A DNA stretch of 64,000 nucleotides from Macrostomum hystrix. Lineage: Eukaryota > Platyhelminthes > Macrostomidae. This document shows positions 11,371 through 22,530 of this stretch, piece by piece. Every line of letters starts with the position of its first letter. The stretch's first letter is position 1. The translations under genes and the position numbers were made by a program. Location of the stretch: NCBI GenBank assembly GCA_950097015.1, contig CATNEN010000038.1:10474001-10538000 (forward strand). Reading direction: 5' to 3'. A model generated the notes under the pieces. The model saw only the letters and a program-made list of their open reading frames with translations, did no database searches and was not told where the DNA came from.

Positions 11371-11749
11371 TTTGATTATTCCTCCGGTTAACCGGTTAAC
11401 CGCCCAAGGCCTTAATTTCTCCCCTTTCAACGAGCAGGAGCAACGATCCTCCCAAAGACCACTCTTGCCCTGCTGAGAGCCATCTGAGTCTTGACCTCAC
11501 AAAGACCAAACTATACCCTTGAACTAAGTTAGTCCCTGATACAAACGAATTTCTGGAAATGGTTTTAATTTTTTTAATTAGCTGATAAGCGAAAATAATT
11601 TGAGACACAAACTTCAAATCTGAACGACTGTCCTTTTGCAGCTTGTTAATTATTATATCTTACAAATGATAGAGGTTCTCGTGGTAGCGTTACAACCCCT
11701 TATAACTTAGTTATAAGTTATAACTCGGTTAACCGGACGAATAATCAAA
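11371..11749. mobile_element. MITE-like element with about 24 bp terminal inverted repeats
   Basis: The left end, TTTGATTATTCCTCCGGTTA + ACCG, matches the reverse complement of the right end (AACCGGACGAATAATCAAAC at 11731-11750) with one mismatch over the core. The element is about 380 bp. It holds the roughly 55-bp CTTACAAATGATAGAGGTTC segment (about 11657) also found at 9110. There is no coding capacity beyond an unremarkable 73-codon frame. Confidence 0.7.
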
Positions 11750-11921
11750 CGGCTATTTCATTAGAAGATTTAAAGACCTAAAAAATTAGAAGATTTCAAC
11801 GAGAAACAAATTTTTTAAATAACCATTTAAGTGTTACAACAAATATTGCTTTGCTGAAAAATGTAATTTTGCAGCGAGATAGGTTATCAGCAGCTTTTTT
11901 ACCCTAGAATTTTTTGTTAAT

Positions 11922-11946
11922 ATATATATATATATATATATATATA
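11922..11946. repeat. (TA)n microsatellite
   Basis: An uninterrupted TA run of about 24 bp at the left edge of a segmental duplicate. Confidence 0.9.
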
Positions 11947-12440
11947 AGCTTTTGTATTTATAGTTTTCGCGTCGAATACAAAACACGAAATTAAGTATTT
12001 AAAATCTAAAAACTAATATTAATACTGACTGCCAACAACAGCGAATAACAAGTTTATCTAAAAATTCAGCAACTAGAATCTAAATAAACTCACTACTTTG
12101 TTTTGCTATCCATATTTGCACATCTGCTGACTTCCTGCTAAATACCTAGTGCTCTGAAGAATTATGATTATGATTATGATTTGTTATGGTGAGTTGTGAA
12201 AACTGAAACATAACTTGCACATTGGTTTCTCTTATGAACTACTCCGCATCTCAGTACGAATTGCATGATAGTAAACATGCATGTAATTTTTTGTACTAAC
12301 CAGAAACTTGCACACGAAAGTGACAAGATCGATTTGTTAAATGTTTAATATATTTCGATGCTTAAAGGACAAAGCAGGGACAAATTTTTTTTATTGTTGT
12401 GCCTTCCAATTTGCCTTTCAGAACCAATGTACTTAGTGTG
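11935..12440 (+). pseudogene. Orphan duplicate of the 17-kb gene's first exon and flanks
   Basis: This stretch aligns with gaps to 16920-17410, which carries the signal-peptide exon of the membrane-protein gene at 17130-19486. Shared blocks include the GCGAATAACA/GCGTATAACA core, the ATG-rich segment, the donor TTATG|GTGAGTT at about 12186-12196, and downstream AACTTGCACACGAAAG / AACTCTCGCGCGAAAG and TAAATGTTTAATAT. In this copy the signal coding is reduced to a few Met/Ile codons (MIMIMICY) before the donor. No matching second exon was found downstream, so it looks like a decayed gene copy or a relic promoter plus exon. Confidence 0.5.
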
Positions 12441-13118
12441 CATAAAAGTCTACTAAGTTAGTATGCAACTTGTACCCTCCATTCGTGGAAGAATTCGCCA
12501 AAAGATTCATCGTAGAGAATCTTGTTTTTTACAAAAGGTATGCATTTCGATTGAGATGTTTGAGACAGCAAGCTGCGCATCGCGTAGGTATTTTAGAGAG
12601 AATGTGATGCCGCTTTCGGGGCTGTTCTGTTCCGTTTATTTTTTTTTATTTTTAGGCCGCCATTTAAACAAGGAAACGAGTCGTGCGTTTTCTAAGCATG
12701 TAAAATTTTTATTTGCATCATTACATGTAATTTTCATCAGCGTTATTTAGAATGCAAAAGCTCGTGATTCTATTGAATCTTTTTTTCATATAATAAAACA
12801 CTTTTACGAATATACAATGCAGTTAATTGATGATGCCACGGGAATTACACGGTAAGTGTTTGAAGAATATTTGTTGTCAGGTAATGGTCTCCCTAAAACC
12901 CCATTGGACAGTGTGACTTCCAGTTGTCAAGTATTGTCAAGTATTTTTCGAGCATACAGGCTCGATAAGACTTTAAGATTGCACATGACTCTCAGCAAAC
13001 TGATATTTTTTTCCACACGTCCCGCGCCTTAAAACGTACTTACACATGAAGATGAGCGACACAAATTGATAGCTGAGTCACCGATTTAGAAACCAAAAAA
13101 TAATCTTAATTATAAATG
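12441..13118. other. AT-rich intergenic DNA
   Basis: A 95-codon plus-strand frame (12463-12750) shows no recognisable motif. Nothing else seen. Confidence 0.4.
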
Positions 13119-13178
13119 ATGTAAGTCGAGGTTTCGATGATGAACAATGCAAACTTGCCGTTTCTATTCAGCATTGTA
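13119..13178. repeat. 60-bp direct repeat, copy 1 (with 16346-16405)
   Basis: GATGTAAGTCGAGGTTTCGA and the following 40 bp are identical or nearly so to a segment at 16346-16405 that overlaps the start of the gag-like frame. The two copies bracket the Ty3/gypsy remnant. Confidence 0.85.
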
Positions 13179-13345
13179 AGTTGAACTTTTCGTTTGTATT
13201 TGATAGTTAAAGATGGGATCTTGAGCGCGTAGCTCTAGGCGGGGTCTTGAAGGAAAGGTGGTATGAAACCGAAAAGGGAGCACTGCAAAAGAAATAATAT
13301 AATGCCATAGACAACTTAACACTATTAAGAGAATCAAGCTGTGCA

Positions 13346-13395
13346 TTGAAGCTATGAGCTGAGCTCTAATTGAAGCTATGAGCTGAGCTCTAATG
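13346..13395. repeat. 25-bp tandem duplication
   Basis: TTGAAGCTATGAGCTGAGCT + CTAAT occurs twice in a row. Confidence 0.85.
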
Positions 13396-13703
13396 CACAT
13401 GTCCCCTTCGTGTAACAATGGGCGTGGTGCCGATATTCATGTATACGCGCGTGAACAACAATTATACAAACATGGGAAAGAACAATTCAATTGCAAACTA
13501 TCGCATGTGCGAAGCGGCTATGCCAGAGCGTTATGTTAAGTATATAATTAAGTAGAGCGATCTCAAAATCATATGTGAATCAATCATGGTGAGAAGCAAT
13601 CCAGGCGCGCGGCATGCACAGGTGCTACGACGGGGCAACGTAGTCCCATGCTCCTGGTTTGGACCCTCCTGTCCCGTAGCAGGGGTACCCAGAACATCGT
13701 TTC

Positions 13704-14890
13704 TTAATTCCACGTCGACGTTCGGGATTGGAGCATCAGTTCCATAATCCTCCTCTTCATCGGTGGTGAACGCGGAACAGCCGCGGGTGCCAATTGATTT
13801 GTACTGGCCACATGCAAGCCGTTTTTAGCCAGAATCCATGCGGTATTACGTCCTGAAGTCATTAGAAACGTGGCTGAGTTAGTGCTTGCAGAAGCAGTGG
13901 GCCGATAGATGACACCGTCGCCTTGCTCAAAGTGTGTGACCACTGGAACCATGAGTTTTCTGCCGAACAGTAGTATCTCGGCCGGGCATTGCCCTCGCGA
14001 CGATGCTGAGTTCCGATGATGGAGCAGCACCTTCAGCAGAAAATGGCCGAAGTTGATGTGCGTAATTCTCTCTGACCACGCGCGCAGTGCAGCTTTGACG
14101 GTCTGTAAAGCGCGTCCGTTTGCCTGTGGATAATAAGCTGGTGATTCAAGCTTATGGACACCATTGGTCCGTAGCCAAGAGTATAGGGAGTCACCGATGA
14201 ACACTGCGCGCATGCACTGCATAACTGATTTGCCATGCAGTTCTATTCCGACAAGGGAAGGCTTCTATATATATCCAGCCAGAAAGCCAGACAATGACCA
14301 GAATGTTACCGGCGTCCTTCACGTAGGCCCAGTCCATATGAATGCGTTTAAACGGGTACGAGCTACGGGCCAGTGATCCCTGTCATTTCCCAAGCGAGGT
14401 CGCAAGTGGGAACAGCCTGGGCAGCGCTGGACGAACTGGGTTACATCCTGCTGCATGCCAGGCCACCAGCAGGACGCATATAGAGCAGGTTGTACGAAGC
14501 TTGTGTACCTGAATGGGTGTCATGAATGGCCTCAAACGCCGCCTTGCGCAGCCGCGGTGGTATAAACACACGTCTCTGCATATAGAGAAGCCCGTTCTCC
14601 AGGGCTAGTGTCTCTGATCTGCAACCTTCTTGAAGGGGGCCTCTGCCTGACTGCAACTCTTCCAATTACCGGAGCGTACACGCTCTGAGATTGAGCAAAC
14701 GTGTCAGTACTCAGTTCGGCTGCAATCCTACCTGCTTCAATTACCGGTGCCTCAAAAGCCACAGCGTGAATGGCTTCGAACGTCTCCTTGTCATCCGTGG
14801 TGCAGTCGTCAAAGCGCAGCCTGGAAATTGCGTCAGCATGGGGAATGCTGCTCCCTCGCGTGTACCTGCTCTAAGTTCCTAGTTTCTCTT
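13704..14890 (-). pseudogene. Ty3/gypsy integrase remnant with RNase H-to-integrase linker, frame-broken
   Basis: Read on the minus strand from 14890 leftwards, the pieces are in the right order but in different frames. First is a linker ending in HADAISRL. Next is the integrase zinc-binding part (GLLYMQRRVFIPPRLRKAAF then HDTHSG), followed by its CPGC half. After a badly damaged catalytic core comes the C-terminal part of the core, with YYPQANGRALQTVKAALRAW and the HHRNSASSRGQCPAEILLFG box. Frameshifts and stops separate the pieces and the first catalytic aspartates are not readable. This is a dead polyprotein fragment, not a host gene. Confidence 0.8.
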
Positions 14891-14939
14891 TCTAGGAATT
14901 TATCACTTCCAGCCACTGCTGGGTACCCCAGTAATTAAT

Positions 14940-15811
14940 ACTTAATTAGCAGAAGTTGTAGATCTTACCTTCTTAAGTTTAGTGGTTCTCTTGTCTCTCT
15001 TTGCATGGTTGCTGCAGGCTTCGAGTGCTTGATGCGCTTGGCTTCTGGTTGCCCTTCAGGTACCTGGATCGTTCGAATACAAGAGAATTTAATTTATTCT
15101 CTTTTTCAGTTGCAGTTACAACGGACCAATAGAAATTAGGGAACCTAGGTTCGGTGTTGTGTCTTCCTGACGCCGATTTGTCGTTTATGTCGGTTAACCA
15201 ATAGTCACTTGTGGAGTGTGTTCCTTCTTACCAGCTCTGGTAGGTTCTACCGCGAGTCTGGCGCTTACCCTTTGTAGTATAATCAATGTAATCACACGTC
15301 TGTGATTACGCTTTAATCGTTGGTTTAACGATTACTTGGAGAGGTTTAACTTAGCTCAAGAAAAGCCTTCTAATAAATAGAAAATTAATTAGGATAACTC
15401 AAGGAACTCTTACCACAAGTCTTGGACCTGGAGTCCAATACACTTCAGATTCTTCTCTCCGTTTTCTCTTCTCGGCGAGACTCTAAATCTGGGCTCGCTT
15501 CGGAGTTCTTGTAATTATAGAGATTCGGACCCTCTCGGGTTCGATGAGTGCGTTCAATGTACAGGTGTCAAACTGGTGTCAAAAAGACTGGGTCAACGCT
15601 TGACACCTTGAGAGGATAGACTTCTTTACAACTAAACTAGTAGAAGCGCAAAAATATGGATTATCGATCGCTTTCTTGACCTTTCGATTGATTTTGGGTA
15701 ACATGATTGGTGGGATTGTTGGTTGCCTATGACATAAAAATTGATTTGATACTATTAATAGCAGTCACATGATTTTTTATTGATTCGTTTCTCCTCTTTT
15801 GGTAAAATGAA
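14940..15811. other. Gap within the retroelement where reverse transcriptase is expected
   Basis: Between the gag-like remnant and the integrase remnant I see no reverse-transcriptase motif on the minus strand. The sequence (for example the pyrimidine-rich part near 15430-15550) is of unknown origin; it may be a foreign insertion or LTR-like DNA. Confidence 0.4.
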
Positions 15812-16381
15812 TCACATGCTGTATTTGTATGTTTTTTTGTTCGCTTTTTCTAAAAATACTACTAAGCGGATGAGTAGAGTAGTTAGTGCATGATTGGTTA
15901 AAGTAAATAGTACCGTAATTCTGCACTCTACACGAATTAACTCTTCCGATGGGCTTTGGCTTGAGCGTAGAGAGTCGACTTTGCAGTCGATTGCGGCATG
16001 ACGAAGCTGGCTCACAAAGTCGCCAATGGACTCGCTAGGCGCTTGACGAACGTTAAAGAACCGCGCCCGCTCCGCCACAGTCAGCTTCTCTCTGTGTCGT
16101 AGGTAGTTCAGGAGAGTATTCTCAATTTACGCAAACGACAGGTCGGCAACCAGTCGTGGAGACACCAGATATTGCAATTTTTCAAGTGTGGTCAGACCGA
16201 AGCAAGCTAGGAAATAGTCGGCGATGCATTTCTTTTCGGCATTGTCAGTCCATCCTTTCGCCCTGGCCAAAGCTTGGAAGGGAGTCAGCCATGTTTGCGC
16301 CTTCTCCGGCTTTTCCAGCGGCAGGTCGCTGAGATGCGATGCCATTGATGTAAGTCGAGGTTTCGATGATGAACAATGCAA
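15812..16381 (-). pseudogene. Retrotransposon gag-like remnant, two pieces
   Basis: Minus-strand frames 16381-16127 and 16078-15812 read together as the capsid-like part of a Ty3/gypsy Gag. The first has LTPFQALARAKGWTDNAEKK and a FLACFGL helix; the second has AERARFFNVRQAPSESIGDF and VSQLRHAA. A stop and a frame change lie between them. The start lies inside the 60-bp direct repeat. It belongs with the integrase remnant at 13704-14890, in the same orientation. Confidence 0.7.
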
Positions 16382-16405
16382 ACTTGCCGTTTCTATTCAG
16401 CATTG
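16346..16405. repeat. 60-bp direct repeat, copy 2 (with 13119-13178)
   Basis: Same segment as at 13119. Here it overlaps the first codons of the gag-like frame. Confidence 0.85.
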
Positions 16406-16919
16406 TTCAACGCTGATCAAAAGCGTACATCTATGAGACAATGTTGATGCGTATGTGGTTTGATCATTCATGTCAATCTCTCAAACCACAGATGCAACTA
16501 TACATTGCTATTTGTATTTTTTAAGGACGTTTATTTAACAAATTTTAGTTTAAAGAAATAGGCTTTTAGTTTTTATAGAAATAGTTATCGTGTTGTGAAC
16601 TTTTAAATCATATATTATATGTAAAATCCTGTGCGCATCAATCTAAGCTTTGAAAATAAACGAAGGACGTACAGCCGTTTAGCTAGCAAAGTCTAAGAGG
16701 TTCGCGAAGAGCAGGCACGATATATTATTTTAGTTTAATAGTTTTGAATTTGCTCAGGTTTAAATGATTTTAAACAAATTAAGTAAAAACAATTCATGGC
16801 TTCTAAAATAAAGGCTAAAAGACCGTCAGTTTCAGGGCAATATAATGAAATTTTCGGACGATAATATAGCTCAAATGGCAGGAATTAAAAATTAAATACC
16901 TTAAACATTACATATATAT
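16406..16919. other. AT-rich DNA upstream of the 17-kb membrane protein gene
   Basis: No gene seen. It probably contains the promoter of the gene starting at 17130. Confidence 0.35.
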
Positions 16920-17129
16920 AGCACATATATTTCAATTTTTTTCTGTTACGAAATAGAACATAAAAACTGATTTGAAACTAAAACATAAATACTGACAGAC
17001 AATTGCAGCGTATAACAAATTTATCTCTAGACAATTCTGCTATAGTTTGTTTTGTCAATCAAATATTCCTCGTTTCTGCAGAATTTTCGCTGAGTAAGCT
17101 ACTATATATTACTTTGAACTTGAAGATTT

Positions 17130-19486
17130 ATGTTTTTGCTGACCAAACTCGTACGTCGTGTCTTTATCATTTTTGTATTAACTACTTATGGTGAGTTTTG
17201 AAAACTGTGCTCTCTTTACCATTTTCTTATAAGTAATGATCTTGTTTGATAGCAAACGAAACATGACATGCAAAATGAGGATTTACTTTTACATTATACA
17301 GCTACATGCATTAAATTGTTTAAGTATTCGCTGACTAACTAGAAACTCTCGCGCGAAAGATAAGTGCTTAATGATTTACTAAATGTTTAATATTATGATG
17401 CTTATATTGCATCAACCTTTTTAAAATTATACTTGCGAACTCTTAAGACCTTAATCTAAATTATCAATCCGTAGTTAGTTCGCCTATGGTGACACGCAAC
17501 GAAGAGTAGCTCGCTGAGCTAATCCCTGTACGTAACTGATTTTCGCTCGAGACGCTTACAGTGCTGGTTTAAAGAACTCGAACGGATCAGTATCTGCTGT
17601 GAAATTTATTGAAACGACAGTGAATCACTTCAGGTCTAGTCAGTTCAAGCCAATATTGATCAAGTTCATGTTTTTTTCATATGTTATACCATGTAAATTA
17701 GGCTTTGCATCATTATATATATATATTTATCTGTGTTTCAAAAACAAAAGCTTATGTGATTCTAGAAACGTTTTTACATCTGAGAAAACACATTAAATGC
17801 ATTTTACTGTGAATTTACTCAATTATACTCAAATAGACCCAAATAATCTTCTTGTTCTTTATTATAAACATCCGCGTATATTACAGGGCATCATTTAACA
17901 ATCTGCATCTCTGCATCTCAGGGTGTCTACCACTCTGCATCTCAGGGTGTCTACCACTCTGCATCTCAGGGTGACTACCACTCTGCATCTCAGGGTGTCT
18001 ACCACTTTGCATCTCAGGGTGACTACCACTATGCATCTCAGAGTGTCTACCACTCTGCATCTCAGGGTGTCTACCACTCTGCATCTCAGAGTGTCTACCA
18101 CTCTGCATCTCAGAGTGTCTACCACTCTGCATCTCAGGGTGTCTACCACTCTGCATCTCAGGGTGACTACCACTCTGCATCTCAGGGTGTCTACCACTCT
18201 GCATCTCAGGGTGACTACCACTCTGCATCTCAGGGTGTCTACCACTCTGCATCTCAGGGTGTCTACCACTCTGCATCTCAGGGTGACTACCACTCTGCAT
18301 CTCAGGGTGTCTACCACTTTGCATCTCAGGGTGACTACCACTATGCATCTCAGAGTGTCTACCACTCTGCATCTCAGGGTGTCTACCACTCTGCATCTCA
18401 GAGTGTCTACCACTCTGCATCTCAGAGTGTCTACCACTCTGCATCTCAGGGTGTCTACCACTCTGCATCTCAGGGTGACTACCACTCTGCATCTCAGGGT
18501 GTCTACCACTCTGCATCTCAGGGTGACTACCACTCTGCATCTCAGGGTGACTACCACTCTGCATCTCAGGGTGTCTACCACTCTGCATCTCAGGGTGTCT
18601 ACCACTCTGCATCTCAGGGTGACTACCACTCTGCATCTCAGGGTGTCTACCACTCTGCATCTCAGGGTGACTACCACTCTGCATCTCAGGGTGACTACCA
18701 CTCTGCATCTCAGGGTGTCTACCACTCTGCATCTCAGGGTGACTACCACTCTGCATCTCAGGGTGTCTACCACTCTGCATCTCAGGGTGACTACCACTCT
18801 GCATCTCAGGGTGTCTACCACTCTGCATCTCAGGGTGTCTACCACTCTGCATCTCATGGTGTCCGCCACTGTGTATCTCAGGGTGTCTACCACTCTGCAT
18901 CTCATGGTGTCCGCCACTGTGTATCTCATGGTGGCCGCCACTCTGCATCTCAGGGTGTCTACCACTCTGCATCTCAGGGTGTTAACCCGAAATCTCCAAC
19001 ACAGTGTCAAAGCTATGTTAAAGAAAGAATTCCATTTACTGACACGAGTTATTTTAAAAAAATAATTATACTACTATATCAGTTAATTATATAAAACAAG
19101 GGCTTCTGTAAAAGTGGTGTGAGCATAACCAACTTCTTTCAGAAGCCCAGGCTAGAGGCGTTCGCACACACTCATACTACTCATACGGCAGCTATTCTAG
19201 CGATCTACCTCTTGGAGCTTATATTGGCTTATCATTTGGCTGCTCGATTTTGCTCTCCTGCTGCGTCACCACCTGCTGCCGTTACTGCATCAGGAATGAT
19301 AGACGCAGGCAGCAGCTAGAGGAACAGCAAAGGTTCTTGCGGGCGCAGCGTTTCTATCAAAGTTCGCACCAGCGTCCGATTCAAGTCAATGGCGGCAATG
19401 CCGAGCCGGATAATCCACCAGCGCTAGGACCTCCGCCATCCTACAGCTCAGCTGTTGGCAATGCCCACTGCTTAAGCAATCAGTAG
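17130..19486 (+). CDS. Small single-pass membrane protein with PPPSY tail, two exons (paralogue A)
   Basis: Exon 1 is 17130-17190 (61 nt): MFLLTKLVRRVFIIFVLTTY, a signal peptide, ending G|GTGAGT in phase 1. Exon 2 is 19143-19486, entered after TTCTTTCAG; the joined codon is GAA. The total is 134 residues. The short ectodomain is Tyr/Ser-rich (RTHSYYSYGSYSS). One membrane helix follows (about GAYIGLSFGCSILLSCCVTT), then a Cys pair, a basic stop (RNDRRRQQ) and a cytoplasmic tail ending GPPPSYSSAVGNAHCLSNQ. PPxY is a ligand for WW domains, such as those of Nedd4-type ubiquitin ligases (known). The same exon layout, phase and tail recur at 22531-24763 and 29706-33157. The 1.95-kb intron contains the 24-bp minisatellite. 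The family is unnamed as far as I can tell; it resembles Shisa/WBP1-type adaptors only in layout. Confidence 0.7.
17911..18981. repeat. Minisatellite, 24 bp unit, in the intron of paralogue A
   Basis: About 44 copies of CTCTGCATCTCAGGGTG(T/A)CTACCA. A rare CTTTGCATCTC...CTATGCATCTC combination appears near 18001 and again near 18313, exactly 13 units (312 bp) apart, showing block duplication. Long open frames occur on both strands (363, 371 and 380 codons) only because 24 is a multiple of three and the unit lacks stops in those frames. Confidence 0.96.
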
Positions 19487-20030
19487 TTGCCAAACTGTGC
19501 TCGAAATTTTGATGTTACAAGTATTAATCCGGGCTGGTGCTAACGATAATTAAACCCATTATTTCTGCTACCCAGACCCTTAAAGCTATACTTATATGAA
19601 CACTGGTTAGCATTGTGCTATATAGCTCGTAGCTGAATTTTCTGTCAAAAGGACTAGTAAAATTTTGCAGTATAATACAATTGTATAAACAGCGATGGAT
19701 ATCGATATCATAATGGATATTTATGGATGATGCAAATAGCTGCAGATAAAATGTGTCGCTCGTAACGCGGACATGCTTCACATACACGCCAAGTTGCACG
19801 TGTAAATTAGCTTTATTGCACGCCGCATACCGATGGAGCGGAAATCCGGTGCTGCTGGGGCAGCTGATATATTGCCTGACAGTAATATGGTTTCTCTATA
19901 AAACTTATGTCTTTATTTATTTAAATAGACTTGGGCATTCCACTGAACAGTAGCATGAGTAGGTCACTTTTACACGAGTGATCCAAATTAAGGTACGAGT
20001 GGCGTAGCCACGATTTTTGGCGAGGGGGTG
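19487..20030. other. 3' flank of paralogue A
   Basis: AT-rich sequence, probably including the 3' UTR. It ends in GTGGCGTAGCCAC (about 20000), a short palindrome of the kind found at DNA element ends (compare 30591). Confidence 0.4.
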
Positions 20031-20310
20031 CGTGCCTTTTGGAAGCGCCACTACTGAGGGGCGCCACTGCTAGGGGCGCCCCTACCACATGGGGGCGCCA
20101 CTTCCACATGGGGGCGCTACTACTACATGGGGGCGCGACTACCACATTGAGGGTGTCATTACCACGGGCGACACTACCACATGGGGGCGCCACTACCATA
20201 CGGGGGGCGCCACTACCATACGGGGGGCGCCACTACCAAGGGCGCCACTTTCACATGGGGGGCCACTACCACTACCACTACCAAGAGCGCCACTACTCGT
20301 TGGCGCCACA
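20031..20310. repeat. Degenerate G-rich tandem repeat (about 16-18 bp unit)
   Basis: Many imperfect copies of GGGGGCGCCACTACCAC. Overlapping plus-strand frames (MGAPLPHGGATT) are repeat artefacts. The runs of G could form quadruplexes (inference). Confidence 0.85.
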
Positions 20311-20480
20311 AACCAGGGCGCGGACTCGTACAATGGGGCGCCACAAAGTTTCGTCAGCCGATCTGGGTTGTCACCCAGCTGGCTATTTCTTTTAATGAAA
20401 AGACTGTAACGTTGTAGAAGCGAACTTAATCATGTAGCTTTTTGCGTGCTGACATGCTGTCTGTCACGTGAATCTGCGCG

Positions 20481-20867
20481 TCACTCTCCGAACGTCATTC
20501 CGACTGTCTCGCTGTGACAGCCTGGAAACAGGGCCTGGTCCAAGTCCATGGCAACGGCGGTGGCATCCTCGTCCTTCATGGCCTCGGCTTTAGAGAACAG
20601 GCTGCGGGCCATGAGGCCGGTGGCCAGAACGCAGAGGGTGCCGAGGCTGGCCACCAAGATGAGGGTGGACCGCGGATTCGGGCCATCGTCAGCTGAATGC
20701 TGCTGAATGCTGTCGTCATCGCCGGCTGTGGCTAGGGTGCTGTTGCTGGCGCTGTAGATTGACACTGTGCCGATTGTTGAGTTGATCAAGAAGCTTGTCA
20801 GCAGGCGATCCATGACTTCACGCGGATCGATTTGATGGCCATACGGAGATGTCATACACCTATAATG
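20481..20867 (-). CDS. C-terminal exon of a single-pass membrane protein (unknown)
   Basis: A minus-strand frame that opens after a splice-acceptor-like CATTATAG (about 20861-20868) and runs to a stop at 20481. It contains DPREVMDRLLTSFLINSTIG, several N-glycosylation sequons (NST twice), a membrane helix (STLILVASLGTLCVLATGLM) and a short tail ending VGMTFGE. Codon use is GC-rich like real genes here. The upstream part resembles the end of a SEA-like extracellular module, but this is weak. No 5' exon was identified to the right; it may lie in the 21-22.5 kb stretch or be missing. Confidence 0.5.
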   Translation of the reverse strand, partial: HYRCMTSPYGHQIDPREVMDRLLTSFLINSTIGTVSIYSASNSTLATAGDDDSIQQHSADDGPNPRSTLILVASLGTLCVLATGLMARSLFSKAEAMKDEDATAVAMDLDQALFPGCHSETVGMTFGE

Positions 20868-20962
20868 GCTTATATGCAGTAAATTGCATGGGATCAATTT
20901 GATTGGATGAGCGCATATTCAATATAAATCGCTTCATGGTGATATTCACATGAATATGAAGG

Positions 20963-21252
20963 GACTGTAGCCTACCGGTTGGACAATTACGACTTGAAGT
21001 CGAGGGTTCGATTCTTGACTAGACAGAACAATTTGTGTCCTTTAGCTATAGACGCTTAGCTCTGCATTGCTTCAGTTCACGCAGCTGTTAATTGGGTTCT
21101 AGTATCAGCTGGGACATTTTAAGGTAGGCGTAGCGGCCTCCCAGTTCATGGACCGAACAGCCGTAAGCAGCCTTCAAATGCGCCGCGCAATAGCTGCGAC
21201 TGTGCAGTCGGGTTCATATATGACCCAATTAGGGCAGGTGTAATCTATTACA
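20963..21252 (+). repeat. tRNA-derived SINE, fullest copy
   Basis: The head is GGACTGTAGCCTACCGGTTG (A-box region) then GAGGGTTCGATTCTTG (B box). The body has CAGCTGTTAATTGGGTTCTA, CCCAGTTCATGGACCGAACA and GCGCAATAGCTGCGACTGTG and ends near CAGGTGTAATCTATTAC. Body parts recur at 59165-59315 (minus) and 63600-63718 (plus). Confidence 0.75.
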
Positions 21253-22530
21253 ACTATTTTTTTCTATTATCGCATTAATGTTAACTAGAGCCTCGAACTA
21301 TCGTAAAAGGTGTGTCACCATGACTCATCAATAGGTAATGTGCAGTGTATTATAAAGTTTCTAAACCACAGTAAGATAAGGTACCAAGCACTGTTGATAC
21401 CTACCAGAGAGGAGACACACACATGTAACAGTAACACTATTTTATTGATTAAATGCACAGGTGAAAAAAATAAGCGGTACTAATTGCTCAACCACTCACC
21501 TCCATCAGATGCAACCTCATGGACAGTATTGGGTGACCAATTATTTTTTAAGCTGTTATATTATCACTAGAACCCACAATATACTACTTGTGGCTTTTGC
21601 GTATTTCAGTAGTCCGCGCTAAAAGCAAGCATAATAAGTGAACGTATGCAGCCATTAATCTAGAACAACTGGTGTTTTGAATCTTCGTTGAGGTCTTTGT
21701 GCATTAAGGGGACTTTTTAATTAGCACTAAATCAATAATCTAAAAATGATTGAGACACATTTTAGGTAAGACATTGAGTTTTTGTTATTTTGCTAATATA
21801 ATAGCTATCGATAGCAAATATAAAGAAATTACAATGCGCTTTAGACCCATATGTATTATTATACTACAGTAAACATTTCACTCGTAAGCACTCGTTATAA
21901 GTAGGGTACTATTTTATTATGAGTAGAAGCATTGAATCGAGCTGCAATTTATCAAGGTAAAATTAAAGAAAATTGGTTATTACTTAAACTGGGAAAAAGT
22001 TTTCTATTGCACATGAAAATGAGATTCTCTGTAAAAACAGCGATGATAAGAACCTTAGCCAATCTGAAACACTAAAGGAGAGGAGGACGTTATATATCGT
22101 TATATATAGTACGAGGTAAACGTGCCACGACGTAAAGCCCTTGATAGTATGACTGCTGTAAGCCTATTGCAGCCAATAATGATGATAAAAATTTTATGCA
22201 AAAGACACTAATTGCACATATGTGAGGAATCATAATTTAAATAAAGACATTTCTAAAAGTTTAGGTTTTAAGCAGAAATATCCATCTTAAATTAAAATCT
22301 GAGTTAATAAAAGCTTAGGTAAGAATTCAAAGAAATAATCTGACGAAAATAAAAAGCGGAGAGGTACGTACACAGTTAGAAACCTATATAAAACAAAGAA
22401 TTTACGTAAAGCCGGAAATCTTTTCTACAAAACTACAGGGTACGCAAACTAGTTTTCTTTATATTTTTGTTTTAAAACGCTCACACGACAGCTCTAGAGA
22501 TTGTTGCTCTTAAAAAACAACAAAACATCC
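21253..22530. other. AT-rich intergenic DNA
   Basis: No gene, RNA gene or tandem repeat recognised. It presumably includes the 3' UTR of the minus-strand gene ending at 22531. Confidence 0.4.

Noticed and set aside
17881-19065. Three long ORFs on both strands (MQSGRHPE, CRVVDTLR and HLRVSTTL repeats)
   Set aside because: All are readings of the 24-bp intronic minisatellite, open in several frames at once.
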